A stretch of DNA of 64,000 nucleotides from JACKJK01 sp046159835 (lineage in GTDB: Bacteria; Pseudomonadota; Alphaproteobacteria; Rhizobiales; Tepidamorphaceae): the NCBI RefSeq assembly GCF_046159835.1, contig NZ_JBJXCY010000001.1:1488001-1552000 (forward strand). The letters run 5' to 3'. The first letter of the stretch is position 1, and each line of letters opens with the position of its first letter. Shown piece after piece: positions 17,070-23,651 of the stretch. Both the position numbers and the translations under genes were made by a program. The notes under the pieces are model-generated. The model had not been told where the DNA came from, searched no databases, and saw only the letters and a program-made list of their open reading frames with translations.

Positions 17070-18101
17070 ATGTTCCGCAAGCTTCTTACAACGACAGCCC
17101 TTTCGGTTGTGATGGCCACCGGTGCCTATGCTCAGAGCACCGCCCCCAGCAACGAAGACATGCAGGCTCAGGAGTCTGGCAAGACGAACCAGACGATGAC
17201 CGACACCCAGGCGACCGACAACAAGGCCGCGATGAATTCCGAGCAGTATGTCAATGCGAATGCTGACGACATGCTCGCCAGCAACGTCATCGGTTCTGCC
17301 GTCTACAATGGCTCCGGCGAAGATGCCGAGACCGTTGGCGACGTCAACGATCTAGTGATCGGCGCAGAAGGCGACATCGAAGCCTACGTGATCGGCGTCG
17401 GCGGCTTCCTTGGCCTCGGCGAGAAGAACGTCGCCGTGAGCTTTGACAATGTCGAGCACTTCACGAAGGACGGTGAGACCCGACTGATCGTGGCTGCTTC
17501 GAAGGAAGAACTGGAGCAGGCTCCCGAGTATGAGCTCCAGGTGAGCGATGCCAGCCGCGAGAGCGCCGACAATATGGCCTCCAGCGACACCAGCTCCGTA
17601 AATGAGTCCACTGCCGTCTATGACGAGCAGAAGTCCACCGACGAAGCGACCGCTGACCGTGCGGACGCCGCCGAGCAGCCGCAGCAGGACACCGTTCGCG
17701 AAGAAACCGCTGAGCTGAATGCACCGGCGATGAATCGTGACGAAGCAGCCAAGGCGTCTGGTGCCGAAGAAGAGCGCATGCAGATCGCCACTGGCGAGCT
17801 GAGCACGGACCAGCTGATCGGTGCCACCGTCTACGGTGCAGACCAGCAGTCGGTTGGTGAGATCGGCGAGATCATCGTCGACTCCAACGACAACATCGAA
17901 GCGTTCGTGATCGACGTTGGTGGTTTCCTGGGCATTGGCGAAAAGGCGGTTGCCGTCGACCCCAACTCTCTGAAGATCATGGCCAATGCGGATGGCGACA
18001 TCCAGATCCAGTCTTCCTTCACCGAGGAACAGCTGGAAGGCCAGAACGAGTACACGCGTGAAGCGTGGGACAGCGACCGTGAATCGGTGATCGTGCGCTA
18101 A
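17070..18101 (+). CDS. Exported protein with two PRC-barrel domains
   Basis: A 343-residue protein with a signal peptide (FRKLLTTTALSVVMATGAYAQ). It has two copies of a PRC-barrel domain at about residues 70-150 and 250-330. The repeats share GxVxDLVIGAEGDIEAYVIGVGGFLGLGEKNVAV and a near-identical second version (IIVDSNDNIEAFVIDVGGFLGIGEKAVAV). An acidic, Gln/Glu/Ala-rich linker of about 90 residues joins them. Start set at ATG 17070 with AAGGAG upstream. Likely a periplasmic stress protein; PRC barrels usually mediate protein contacts. Followed by its own terminator. Confidence 0.85.
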   Translation: MFRKLLTTTALSVVMATGAYAQSTAPSNEDMQAQESGKTNQTMTDTQATDNKAAMNSEQYVNANADDMLASNVIGSAVYNGSGEDAETVGDVNDLVIGAEGDIEAYVIGVGGFLGLGEKNVAVSFDNVEHFTKDGETRLIVAASKEELEQAPEYELQVSDASRESADNMASSDTSSVNESTAVYDEQKSTDEATADRADAAEQPQQDTVREETAELNAPAMNRDEAAKASGAEEERMQIATGELSTDQLIGATVYGADQQSVGEIGEIIVDSNDNIEAFVIDVGGFLGIGEKAVAVDPNSLKIMANADGDIQIQSSFTEEQLEGQNEYTREAWDSDRESVIVR

Positions 18102-18130
18102 TCAGCCACCACTGAATTCCGAAATCAGGG

Positions 18131-18159
18131 CGCCGGCCGCGAGGCCGGCGTCCTTTTTT
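18131..18159 (+). terminator. Intrinsic terminator of the PRC-barrel gene
   Basis: Eight-base stem CGCCGGCC / GGCCGGCG with a GCGA loop, followed by a TCCTTTTTT tract. Confidence 0.9.
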
Positions 18160-18181
18160 GTATGATTTGCCGAGGGAAACT

Positions 18182-18206
18182 GGAACCTTAATGCGCAACC
18201 TGCGTT
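18182..18206 (+). promoter_or_regulatory. EcfG-type promoter of the DUF883 gene
   Basis: GGAAC at 18182-18186, 16-base spacer, CGTT at 18203-18206, a perfect consensus match 28 bases before the start codon. Confidence 0.8.
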
Positions 18207-18233
18207 GGTCAGCCAACAATGGAGGTACTTTTC

Positions 18234-18587
18234 ATGGCAACATCGACAACCACCACCCCGAAAACCGCCAGCACCAACGGCCGCCCCGGCAACAAGGCTG
18301 GAAGCGACGATCTCGAGCGCCAGGTCGAGCAGCTGCGCGGCGACATCCAGTCCCTTGCGCAGACGATCGGCTCGATCACCTCGGACCAGATCACCCGCTA
18401 CCAGGCCAAGGCCGCTAGCGCCAAGCGCGACGTCGTCAACTCATCGACGGAAGCACTGGAAAGCCTCCAGGGACAGATCAAGGTTTATGAGCAGTCGCTG
18501 ACCTCGCAGGTTCGCGAAAAGCCGCTGCAGGCCATCGGCATTGCCGCCGGTGTCGGCTTCCTGCTCGCCATGTTCACGCGCCGATAA
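18234..18587 (+). CDS. DUF883 (ElaB/YqjD-like) membrane-anchored protein
   Basis: A 117-residue protein with a low-complexity Thr/Pro-rich start and a coiled-coil middle (DLERQVEQLRGDIQSLAQTIG). A C-terminal transmembrane tail (EKPLQAIGIAAGVGFLLAMFTRR) is typical of the ElaB/YqjD/DUF883 family, which anchors ribosomes or other partners to the inner membrane in stationary phase in E. coli. Start at ATG 18234 because GGAGG at 18221-18225 is ideally placed; an ATG at 18219 overlaps that site. First gene of a stress-induced operon with the next gene. Confidence 0.87.
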   Translation: MATSTTTTPKTASTNGRPGNKAGSDDLERQVEQLRGDIQSLAQTIGSITSDQITRYQAKAASAKRDVVNSSTEALESLQGQIKVYEQSLTSQVREKPLQAIGIAAGVGFLLAMFTRR

Positions 18588-18599
18588 GGCGTGCGCGCA

Positions 18600-19028
18600 A
18601 TGAACAGCGCAATACCGATGCTTGCCAGTGCGCTCACGACCGACATCAAGACGGCCGTGCGGCGCACTCGGCGCAATGTCCTCATATACACCGTCGCTCT
18701 TGTCGCCCTGATCACGGCCTACGCCGCCGCGGTGGTAGGGGCCGGCATCTTTGCCGCACAGGAGTGGGGTGGATTGGCCGCCGCCTGGCTGATAGCAGCC
18801 ATTGCGTTGGCAACCGCGATCCTGCTTGTCGGAATCGTGGCCCTGCTGAACCGGCTGGAAAAGCGCAAGCGCAAGGTGTCGGCTGGCGGGCAGCGACTCT
18901 TGGCCCTCACGGCCATTTCGCTGGCTCCGGCGCTGATCCGCTCGCGTTCCATCCTGTTGATCGGTGGCGCGCTGGCGGCAGGCTTTGCGGCCAACTACGC
19001 GATGAACAACCATGATTCCACTGAGTAG
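18600..19028 (+). CDS. Small membrane protein, phage-holin-like superfamily
   Basis: A 142-residue protein with two adjacent hydrophobic helices (about residues 30-80) and a third near the C-terminus (SRSILLIGGALAAGFAANYAM). It lies 12 bases downstream of the DUF883 gene, as in many Rhizobiales stress operons. Start taken as ATG 18600, since AAGG at 18586-18589 is correctly spaced for it but not for GTG 18591. Homologues are often labelled phage holin family, but there is no prophage here. Probable inner-membrane stress protein of unknown role. Confidence 0.75.
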   Translation: MNSAIPMLASALTTDIKTAVRRTRRNVLIYTVALVALITAYAAAVVGAGIFAAQEWGGLAAAWLIAAIALATAILLVGIVALLNRLEKRKRKVSAGGQRLLALTAISLAPALIRSRSILLIGGALAAGFAANYAMNNHDSTE

Positions 19029-19113
19029 GACATGAGTAGGACAGGGGAGGTTGCCGCGATCCCGTCGCGGCCCCATCTCCAACTCAGCTGGCAACAATGA
19101 AAAGGAATGCCTC

Positions 19114-19320
19114 ATGAGCACCGAACCCAAATACGACGCAGAGACCAAGGCGCTGATCGAGGAATACTGGAATGCGCGTCAGGAAATGCGCGCTGCGACC
19201 GAAAGCCCGATGGTTGAATCCTCGGAGCCCGGCGACCGCATGCAGGCGATCGCGGACAAGCTTTCCGCTCGTGGTGTCGACCTCGAAACGCTTGAGGAGG
19301 AGGGCGCCAGCACGCTGTAA
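19114..19320 (+). CDS. Small acidic protein of unknown function
   Basis: A 68-residue acidic, mostly helical protein (MSTEPKYDAETKALIEEYW ... ARGVDLETLEEEGASTL). AAAGGA lies 7 bases upstream of ATG 19114. It follows the DUF883 operon by 85 bases on the same strand and may be its last gene. No known domain is recognised. Confidence 0.65.
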   Translation: MSTEPKYDAETKALIEEYWNARQEMRAATESPMVESSEPGDRMQAIADKLSARGVDLETLEEEGASTL

Positions 19321-19369
19321 CGCGTCCCGGCTCCAACTGCCTGTCTAAACGACCTGATGCCGCGCCTTC

Positions 19370-20119
19370 CTAGATGAAGGGGCGGCATTCTTCTGTCAGG
19401 CCTTCCCATTTTGCGATGTCGAAAAGACCTTCGATATTGACGACCTCGCAGCCACGATCCAGCCAGCGAATGAAACCGCGCGCGGCCAGCTTCTTCAGCG
19501 TCTTGTTGGTGTGGACCACCGACAGGCCCAGGGTATCGGCCACGTGCTGCTGGGTGATGGGGAGGCGGACATCACCATTGAGCAGTCCGACGGACATGGC
19601 CTTCTGGTGGATCAGTGCCAGCAGGTATGCGGCACGTTCCAGCGCCGTGCGCCGGCCGATCGAAAGAAGGTTCTCATCCAGGATGCGTTCTTCGCGCGAG
19701 GCGATCCACGTCAGGTCGTAGCCAAGATCCGGGTGTTTGGAGAACAGTTCGCGCGTGCGGTCACGCTCGAAAACGCAAAGCCGCATGTTCGAGAGCGCCT
19801 CGACAGAATGCTGCATCTCGCCCATGAGCGTGCCTTGCAGTCCGATGAGATCACCCGGCATGACGTAGTTGAGGATCTGGCGGCGCCCGTCTTCCAGCGT
19901 CTTGTAGCGGAAGCCCCAGCCCGTCAGGACCGTGAACAGGTGCGCACTGTGCGACCCCTCCACGAGCACCGTTGAACCGGGATCGACAGACAGCTCGCCG
20001 GTCTTGAAGGACCGGACGAATTCGAGCTCGGATTTGGTGAACGCGCGAAACTCTGAGCGGTCGCGCAACGGGCAGTTTTCGCAAGAATACGTGGAACTGC
20101 TCTTCGCCTTGTCTGCCAA
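19370..20119 (-). CDS. Crp/Fnr family transcriptional regulator
   Basis: A 249-residue regulator with an N-terminal CENCPLR segment (C13, C16), a cyclic-nucleotide-binding-like beta roll (residues 30-150) and a C-terminal winged helix (LPITQQHVADTLGLSVVHTNKTLKKLAARGFIRW). A third cysteine lies near residue 115 (MRLCVF). The spacing of true Fnr (four cysteines, CxxCx5C plus one) is not complete, so a labile [4Fe-4S] cluster is doubtful. Start codon is TTG 20119 with AGGGG upstream. It lies just downstream of ecfG, behind an intrinsic terminator, so it is probably transcribed separately. Confidence 0.85.
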   Translation of the reverse strand: MADKAKSSSTYSCENCPLRDRSEFRAFTKSELEFVRSFKTGELSVDPGSTVLVEGSHSAHLFTVLTGWGFRYKTLEDGRRQILNYVMPGDLIGLQGTLMGEMQHSVEALSNMRLCVFERDRTRELFSKHPDLGYDLTWIASREERILDENLLSIGRRTALERAAYLLALIHQKAMSVGLLNGDVRLPITQQHVADTLGLSVVHTNKTLKKLAARGFIRWLDRGCEVVNIEGLFDIAKWEGLTEECRPFI

Positions 20120-20136
20120 CTCACTGACCCCTGATG

Positions 20137-20168
20137 AAAAAATGCCTCCCCGGCAATCGCCGAGGAGG
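20137..20168 (-). terminator. Intrinsic terminator between ecfG and the crp/fnr-type gene
   Basis: Minus strand stem CCTCC-CGGC / GCCG-GGAGG with one mismatch and an AATC-type loop, followed by CATTTTTT. It ends the nepR-ecfG transcript only 18 bases before the next start codon, and would lie in the leader of any transcript begun at 20191. Confidence 0.75.
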
Positions 20169-20190
20169 ATACGGGGATCAACAAATTTTC

Positions 20191-20220
20191 TCTATAGGCA
20201 GCGTGAAAAAACGCGGATCA
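20191..20220 (-). promoter_or_regulatory. Possible RpoE-type promoter upstream of the crp/fnr-type gene
   Basis: Minus strand TGATCC (20220-20215), 18-base spacer, TATAGA (20196-20191), overlapping the 3' end of ecfG. It resembles the three RpoE promoters near 3.6 and 9.1 kb but could also be a plain housekeeping -10. Transcripts would run straight into the hairpin at 20168-20137. Confidence 0.35.
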
Positions 20221-20781
20221 GGAGAGAAATGCCCGCCCTGTTACGGCGGCCGAATTTCCATCCGGGCCATAGTCGGCGTGGCCCGAGATCTGCAGAATGT
20301 CCTGGAGCCGCGAGCGCGCGCGGTTCACGCGGCTCTTGATCGTGCCCACGGCGCACTCGCAGATTTCGGCAGCTTCCTCGTACGAAAAGCCCGAAGCGCC
20401 AATCAGGATGATGGCTTCGCGCTGGTCGCTCGGCAGTTGATCGAGCGCCTTCTGGAAGTCCTGCAGATCGACCGAGCCGTCCTGCGGGGCGTGGACGGCC
20501 ATCGACAGCGTCCCGTCGGCATCAGAGACCTCACGGCCTCGCTTGCGCATCCGGCTGTAGAACTCGTTGCGCAGGATCGTGAACAGCCAGGCACGCATGT
20601 TGGTGCCCATCTGGAACGATTCCTGTTTCGCCCAGGCCTTCATGATCGCGTCCTGAACGAGATCGTCCGCACGGTCATGCGTGCCGGCAAGCGACATGGC
20701 GAAGGCGCGCAGGTTGGGTATGTGCTGGAGAAGCTCGGTCTTGAACCCGAGAGATTCAGCAGGCGTGCGCTCAGCTGTCAT
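20218..20781 (-). CDS. ecfG: General stress response ECF sigma factor EcfG
   Basis: A 187-residue sigma factor (EcfG/SigT/RpoE2 type). Region 2 is ELLQHIPNLRAFAMSLAGTHDRADDLVQDAIMKAWAK and ends in MRAWLFTILRNEFYS. Region 4 includes LDQLPSDQREAIILIGASGFSYEEAAEICECAVGTIKSRVNRARSRL. Start set at ATG 20781 with GGAG upstream, overlapping nepR by 11 bases. It directs transcription from GGAAC-N16-CGTT promoters, many of which lie within 12 kb. It is held by NepR and released when phosphorylated PhyR binds NepR. Confidence 0.96.
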   Translation of the reverse strand: MTAERTPAESLGFKTELLQHIPNLRAFAMSLAGTHDRADDLVQDAIMKAWAKQESFQMGTNMRAWLFTILRNEFYSRMRKRGREVSDADGTLSMAVHAPQDGSVDLQDFQKALDQLPSDQREAIILIGASGFSYEEAAEICECAVGTIKSRVNRARSRLQDILQISGHADYGPDGNSAAVTGRAFLS

Positions 20782-20968
20782 CGTCAGCGCTCCAACCCTT
20801 GGCAGACTGTTCAGCCTGATCGAGCTTGTCGAGCAGCTCGATGAAGCGCGGCGGAACCGGCTCTTCTTCAAGGGAGGAATAGAACGCTCGCAGTTTTCGC
20901 GCGATCTCGTTGTTCGGATCGAACCCGGATCTGCCTCCGGAATCCTTGTCGCTGGTAGGATCAATCAT
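20771..20968 (-). CDS. nepR: NepR anti-sigma factor
   Basis: A 65-residue protein with the NepR core (NNEIARKLRAFYSSLEEEPVPPRFIELLDKLDQAE), two helices that wrap around EcfG and are captured by phospho-PhyR. It overlaps ecfG at its 3' end and is the first gene of the nepR-ecfG unit, driven by a perfect EcfG-type promoter at 21004-21028. Divergent from phyR, the classical arrangement of the alphaproteobacterial stress locus. Confidence 0.95.
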   Translation of the reverse strand: MIDPTSDKDSGGRSGFDPNNEIARKLRAFYSSLEEEPVPPRFIELLDKLDQAEQSAKGWSADDDS

Positions 20969-21003
20969 AACTCACCCGAATTGACGCTCATTTAAAGGGT
21001 GCC

Positions 21004-21028
21004 AACGTCCGTGACGCAAACTGGTTCC
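21004..21028 (-). promoter_or_regulatory. EcfG-type autoregulatory promoter of nepR-ecfG
   Basis: Minus strand GGAAC (21028-21024), 16-base spacer, CGTT (21007-21004): a perfect match, giving positive autoregulation. The divergent phyR promoter begins 9 bases away. Confidence 0.88.
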
Positions 21029-21036
21029 ATTTCGTC

Positions 21037-21061
21037 GGAACTTTTTTTCAACCCGCGCGTT
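21037..21061 (+). promoter_or_regulatory. EcfG-type promoter of phyR
   Basis: GGAAC at 21037-21041, 16-base spacer with a T-rich start, CGTT at 21058-21061. About 70 bases before the phyR start codon. Confidence 0.88.
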
Positions 21062-21130
21062 GAAGCGTTGCCGAAAAGAACTATACCCGCAGCGAGCAAC
21101 AGATTCGCTCGGAGTTTCAAGGGGTACATA

Positions 21131-21925
21131 ATGTCACTATCCGCCCGTATCGCAACGCATCTCGCGTTTCTTCGTCGCTATGCCCGTGCGGTGGCAGGCT
21201 CGCAGACATCGGGAGATGCGTATGTCGCGGCGACACTCGAAGCCCTCATTGCAGACGTGTCCGCGTTTCCTGAAGCCTCGAGCGACCGCGTCGCACTCTT
21301 CAAACTTTTCACGATGCTGTTCGGTTCCACGACCGTCGATCTGCCTGAAGCGGAATCGCCGTTTGCGTGGGAGCAGCGCGCCCAGGCCAACCTCCAGACA
21401 ATCTCTCCGCGCGCCAGGCAGGCCTTCCTGCTCGTCTCGATCGAAGGGTTCACGTCAGCCGAGGCCGCCGAAATTCTCGGTACAGACAGCGAGGAATTTT
21501 CCGAGCTGATCGACCAGGCCGCCGGCGACATTTCCCGCCAGATCGCGACCGAGGTCATGATCATCGAGGACGAACCGCTGATCGCCATGGATATCGAGGA
21601 GATGGTGTCGAGCCTTGGCCACTCCATCACCGGCATCGCGCGCACGCACAAGGAAGCCACCAAGCTGTTCGCGGAAAAGACCCCCGGTCTCATCCTCGCC
21701 GACATTCAATTGGCGGATGGCAGTTCGGGCATCGAAGCTGTGAACGACATCCTGAAGGTGAGCTCGATCCCGGTCATCTTCATCACGGCGTTCCCGGAGC
21801 GCCTGCTGACGGGCGAGCGGCCCGAGCCGGCGTTCATTGTCACCAAGCCGTTCAACCCGGACATGGTGAAGGCGCTCATCAGCCAGGCTCTCTTCTTCCG
21901 CGATGTCGCTACGGAAGCTGCCTGA
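21131..21925 (+). CDS. phyR: PhyR anti-anti-sigma response regulator
   Basis: A 264-residue regulator made of a sigma-like (EcfG-mimicking) domain (residues 1-135) and a receiver domain (145-264) with acidic pocket EDE and phospho-acceptor D191 (LILADIQLADG). PhyR-type PFNPD is near the end. On phosphorylation it binds NepR and frees EcfG. Start set at ATG 21131 with AAGGGG upstream, discarding a 44-codon non-conserved extension. The histidine kinases at 22295 and 23652 are the natural candidates to control it. Confidence 0.96.
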   Translation: MSLSARIATHLAFLRRYARAVAGSQTSGDAYVAATLEALIADVSAFPEASSDRVALFKLFTMLFGSTTVDLPEAESPFAWEQRAQANLQTISPRARQAFLLVSIEGFTSAEAAEILGTDSEEFSELIDQAAGDISRQIATEVMIIEDEPLIAMDIEEMVSSLGHSITGIARTHKEATKLFAEKTPGLILADIQLADGSSGIEAVNDILKVSSIPVIFITAFPERLLTGERPEPAFIVTKPFNPDMVKALISQALFFRDVATEAA

Positions 21926-21946
21926 AAATTTATCGCGCAGAACTCC

Positions 21947-21972
21947 GGAACAATTCCCGCATGACCGGCATT
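21947..21972 (+). promoter_or_regulatory. Weak EcfG-like promoter of the DUF1328 gene
   Basis: GGAAC at 21947-21951, 17-base spacer, CATT at 21969-21972, 32 bases before the start codon at 22004. Confidence 0.4.
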
Positions 21973-22003
21973 TGTATGGCATCAGCAACGAAGGAGACAT
22001 GCA

Positions 22004-22168
22004 ATGCTGTACTATGCTCTGGTATTTCTGGTGATCGCCATCATTGCGGGTGCTCTAGGCTTCGGCGGAGTTGCAGGCGCGTCGGCGGGTATCGCCCAGC
22101 TTCTGTTCTACGTCTTCCTGGGACTGCTCGCGATCTCTCTCATCTTTGGTCTGTTCCGCAGGGCCTGA
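22004..22168 (+). CDS. DUF1328 (UPF0391) small membrane protein
   Basis: A 54-residue protein with two hydrophobic helices and the family signature (LYYALVFLVIAIIAGALGFGG ... LFYVFLGLLAISLIFGLF). Start is ATG 22004 with AAGGAG upstream. This family is common in stress regulons of proteobacteria; its molecular role is unknown. It sits 78 bases after phyR behind a weak EcfG-like promoter. Confidence 0.88.
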   Translation: MLYYALVFLVIAIIAGALGFGGVAGASAGIAQLLFYVFLGLLAISLIFGLFRRA

Positions 22169-22205
22169 TGCCCCGCGCGACTGAAGACAGTTAGAGGCAA
22201 CTGAC

Positions 22206-22232
22206 ATGGGCGTCGCTTTTGGCGGCGCCCAT
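22206..22232 (+). terminator. Hairpin after the DUF1328 gene (possible terminator)
   Basis: Inverted repeat ATGGGCG-CGC / GCG-CGCCCAT around a TTTTG loop. It is not followed by a clear T tract, so Rho-independent termination is uncertain. Confidence 0.4.
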
Positions 22233-22294
22233 TCACTTGATTAAGGTACTGCCTGCATCACATGAGTTGGCAGGCGAACAGTTAGAGGTCGCAA

Positions 22295-23302
22295 TTGACG
22301 GCTGGAGGCGGAAATCCCATCTGGCAATCGTCTGGAGACAGCCGATTTGCAGATGCCAGCAATTTGCTGGAAGCGCTCTATAGCGCCAGGGTATCCGTGA
22401 TTATCAGCGACCTCGAAGGCGCCGTTCACCTCATCGTCAATCTCCCCGACTGCTGGGACATGCCGGACGCCGATACCGCCACCATGGCAGCGATCTTCGG
22501 TGAAGCGACGGCCGCGCGGATCGGCGATGTTGTCGACAGCGCATCCCAGTCCCAGTCCGTTCGCCAGCGCCAGTTCGACGTCGTGCGCGGCGACAGGAAT
22601 TTTGAACTCACCATCATCGCCGATACCGACGCCGAGATGCTGCGTGTCATCATCAAGGACGTGACGGAGTCCCGGCGCAGGGAACGGCTGCTGCGCAGCC
22701 TCCTGATGGAAGTGTCACACCGCTCCAAGAACCTCTTGGCCATCATCCAGAGCATCGCCAGCCAGACCGCGCGGCGCTCGACGGATATCGAGACGTTCCT
22801 CAACAAGTTCCGCGGGCGTCTGTTCTCCATGGCCCGGTCGCAGGATCTGGTGACGGATACCAACTGGAGCGGCGTCGACTTCAATTCGCTCGCACGCAGC
22901 CAGTTGCGCCTCTACACCAATGACGGAGAGGCCAATATCGAGATTGATGGCGAGAACGTGCAGCTATCACCGAACGAGAGCCTGCACATCGGCCTGGCGC
23001 TGCACGAGTTGATCGTGAATTCCGCCACCTATGGCGCTCTCGCCGGCGTCTCTCCCAGCATTTCATTGAGCTGCAACCGCTACACCGAGAGCGGGACGCC
23101 GATGATCGAGATCATCTGGCACGAAGACATATCGGGCGCGACCGACGAGGCAGGGGAACAGCCTGCCATCGAGCGCCGGTTCGGCAGCAGCGTGCTGGAG
23201 GCAGCCGTACCCACTGCGGTTGGTGGCAACGCCACATTCTCGATCAGCGATTCCCAGGTGAACTACCAGCTACGCTTTCCGGAGAATGCCGAAGCGGCGT
23301 AA
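22295..23302 (+). CDS. Cytoplasmic HisKA_2/HWE-type sensor histidine kinase of the GSR locus
   Basis: A 335-residue kinase without membrane segments. Residues 20-128 form a PAS-like sensor region ending in VIIKDVTESRRRERLLRSL. The dimerisation/phosphotransfer helix carries H142 in EVSHRSKNLLAIIQSIASQTAR. The ATPase domain has the N-box HELIVNSATYGAL, while the glycine box is poor (ERRFGSSVLEAAV instead of GFGSRL). Start is TTG 22295 with GAGGT upstream. Position between phyR and a second kinase suggests a PhyK-type activator or a regulator of PhyR phosphorylation. ATP-binding competence is uncertain. Confidence 0.82.
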   Translation: MTAGGGNPIWQSSGDSRFADASNLLEALYSARVSVIISDLEGAVHLIVNLPDCWDMPDADTATMAAIFGEATAARIGDVVDSASQSQSVRQRQFDVVRGDRNFELTIIADTDAEMLRVIIKDVTESRRRERLLRSLLMEVSHRSKNLLAIIQSIASQTARRSTDIETFLNKFRGRLFSMARSQDLVTDTNWSGVDFNSLARSQLRLYTNDGEANIEIDGENVQLSPNESLHIGLALHELIVNSATYGALAGVSPSISLSCNRYTESGTPMIEIIWHEDISGATDEAGEQPAIERRFGSSVLEAAVPTAVGGNATFSISDSQVNYQLRFPENAEAA

Positions 23303-23371
23303 ACGCTGGGCGCGCTGGGGTGCACGCAGCATTTTCTCCGGCGGTACGTCTGCGATGATTTTTCAGGAGGG

Positions 23372-23491
23372 CAAAAACCAAAATGCACGACACTGCCGGG
23401 GTAAACAGTGTCGTGCGTTGGCATGGGGACTTGCCATTTGGTGCAATTGCAGAGCGTCGGGGGGGTGGGGTGGGTCCCTGCAAATTAACGA
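23372..23491 (-). ncRNA. Candidate EcfG-dependent small RNA with C-rich loops
   Basis: A roughly 115-nt minus-strand unit bounded by a perfect EcfG promoter (23498-23522) and a strong intrinsic terminator. The terminator stem is 11 perfect base pairs (GCACGACACTG 23385-23395 with CAGTGTCGTGC 23406-23416), then ATTTTGGTTTTT on the minus strand. Between them is a C-rich stretch (about 23458-23475) and a smaller hairpin TGGCA / TGCCA whose loop contains CCCC. The terminator loop also contains CCCC. Exposed C-runs are typical of small RNAs that pair with Shine-Dalgarno sequences (compare GsrN of Caulobacter, also EcfG-class controlled). No protein-coding frame with a ribosome-binding site fits this strand. 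Homology to GsrN is not claimed. Confidence 0.6.
23376..23416 (-). terminator. Intrinsic terminator of the candidate small RNA
   Basis: Eleven-base perfect inverted repeat with a ten-base loop. The T-rich tail lies only on the minus-strand side (23384-23373), so it terminates leftward transcription; the plus-strand side has no T tract. Confidence 0.75.
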
Positions 23492-23497
23492 CTGGTA

Positions 23498-23522
23498 AAC
23501 GGACCTATTCCCCGAAGGTTCC
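23498..23522 (-). promoter_or_regulatory. EcfG-type promoter of the candidate small RNA
   Basis: Minus strand GGAAC (23522-23518), 16-base spacer, CGTT (23501-23498). It faces away from both flanking kinase genes, so it cannot serve either of them. Confidence 0.72.
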
Positions 23523-23651
23523 CCTGCGTTTGAAATTTTTTTGCAAAAAAGTTCGACCAATCGATATACGAGCAGAAAACCGCCGGAGTTCGTTGTTTTT
23601 CATCTCCTCCATCGTGCTCTCTGACGCACAAAGTTCCGGAACAAGACCGAC

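Noticed and set aside
18600..19028. Holin-like gene as a sign of a prophage
   Set aside because: No other phage genes are present; it is part of a stress operon with DUF883.
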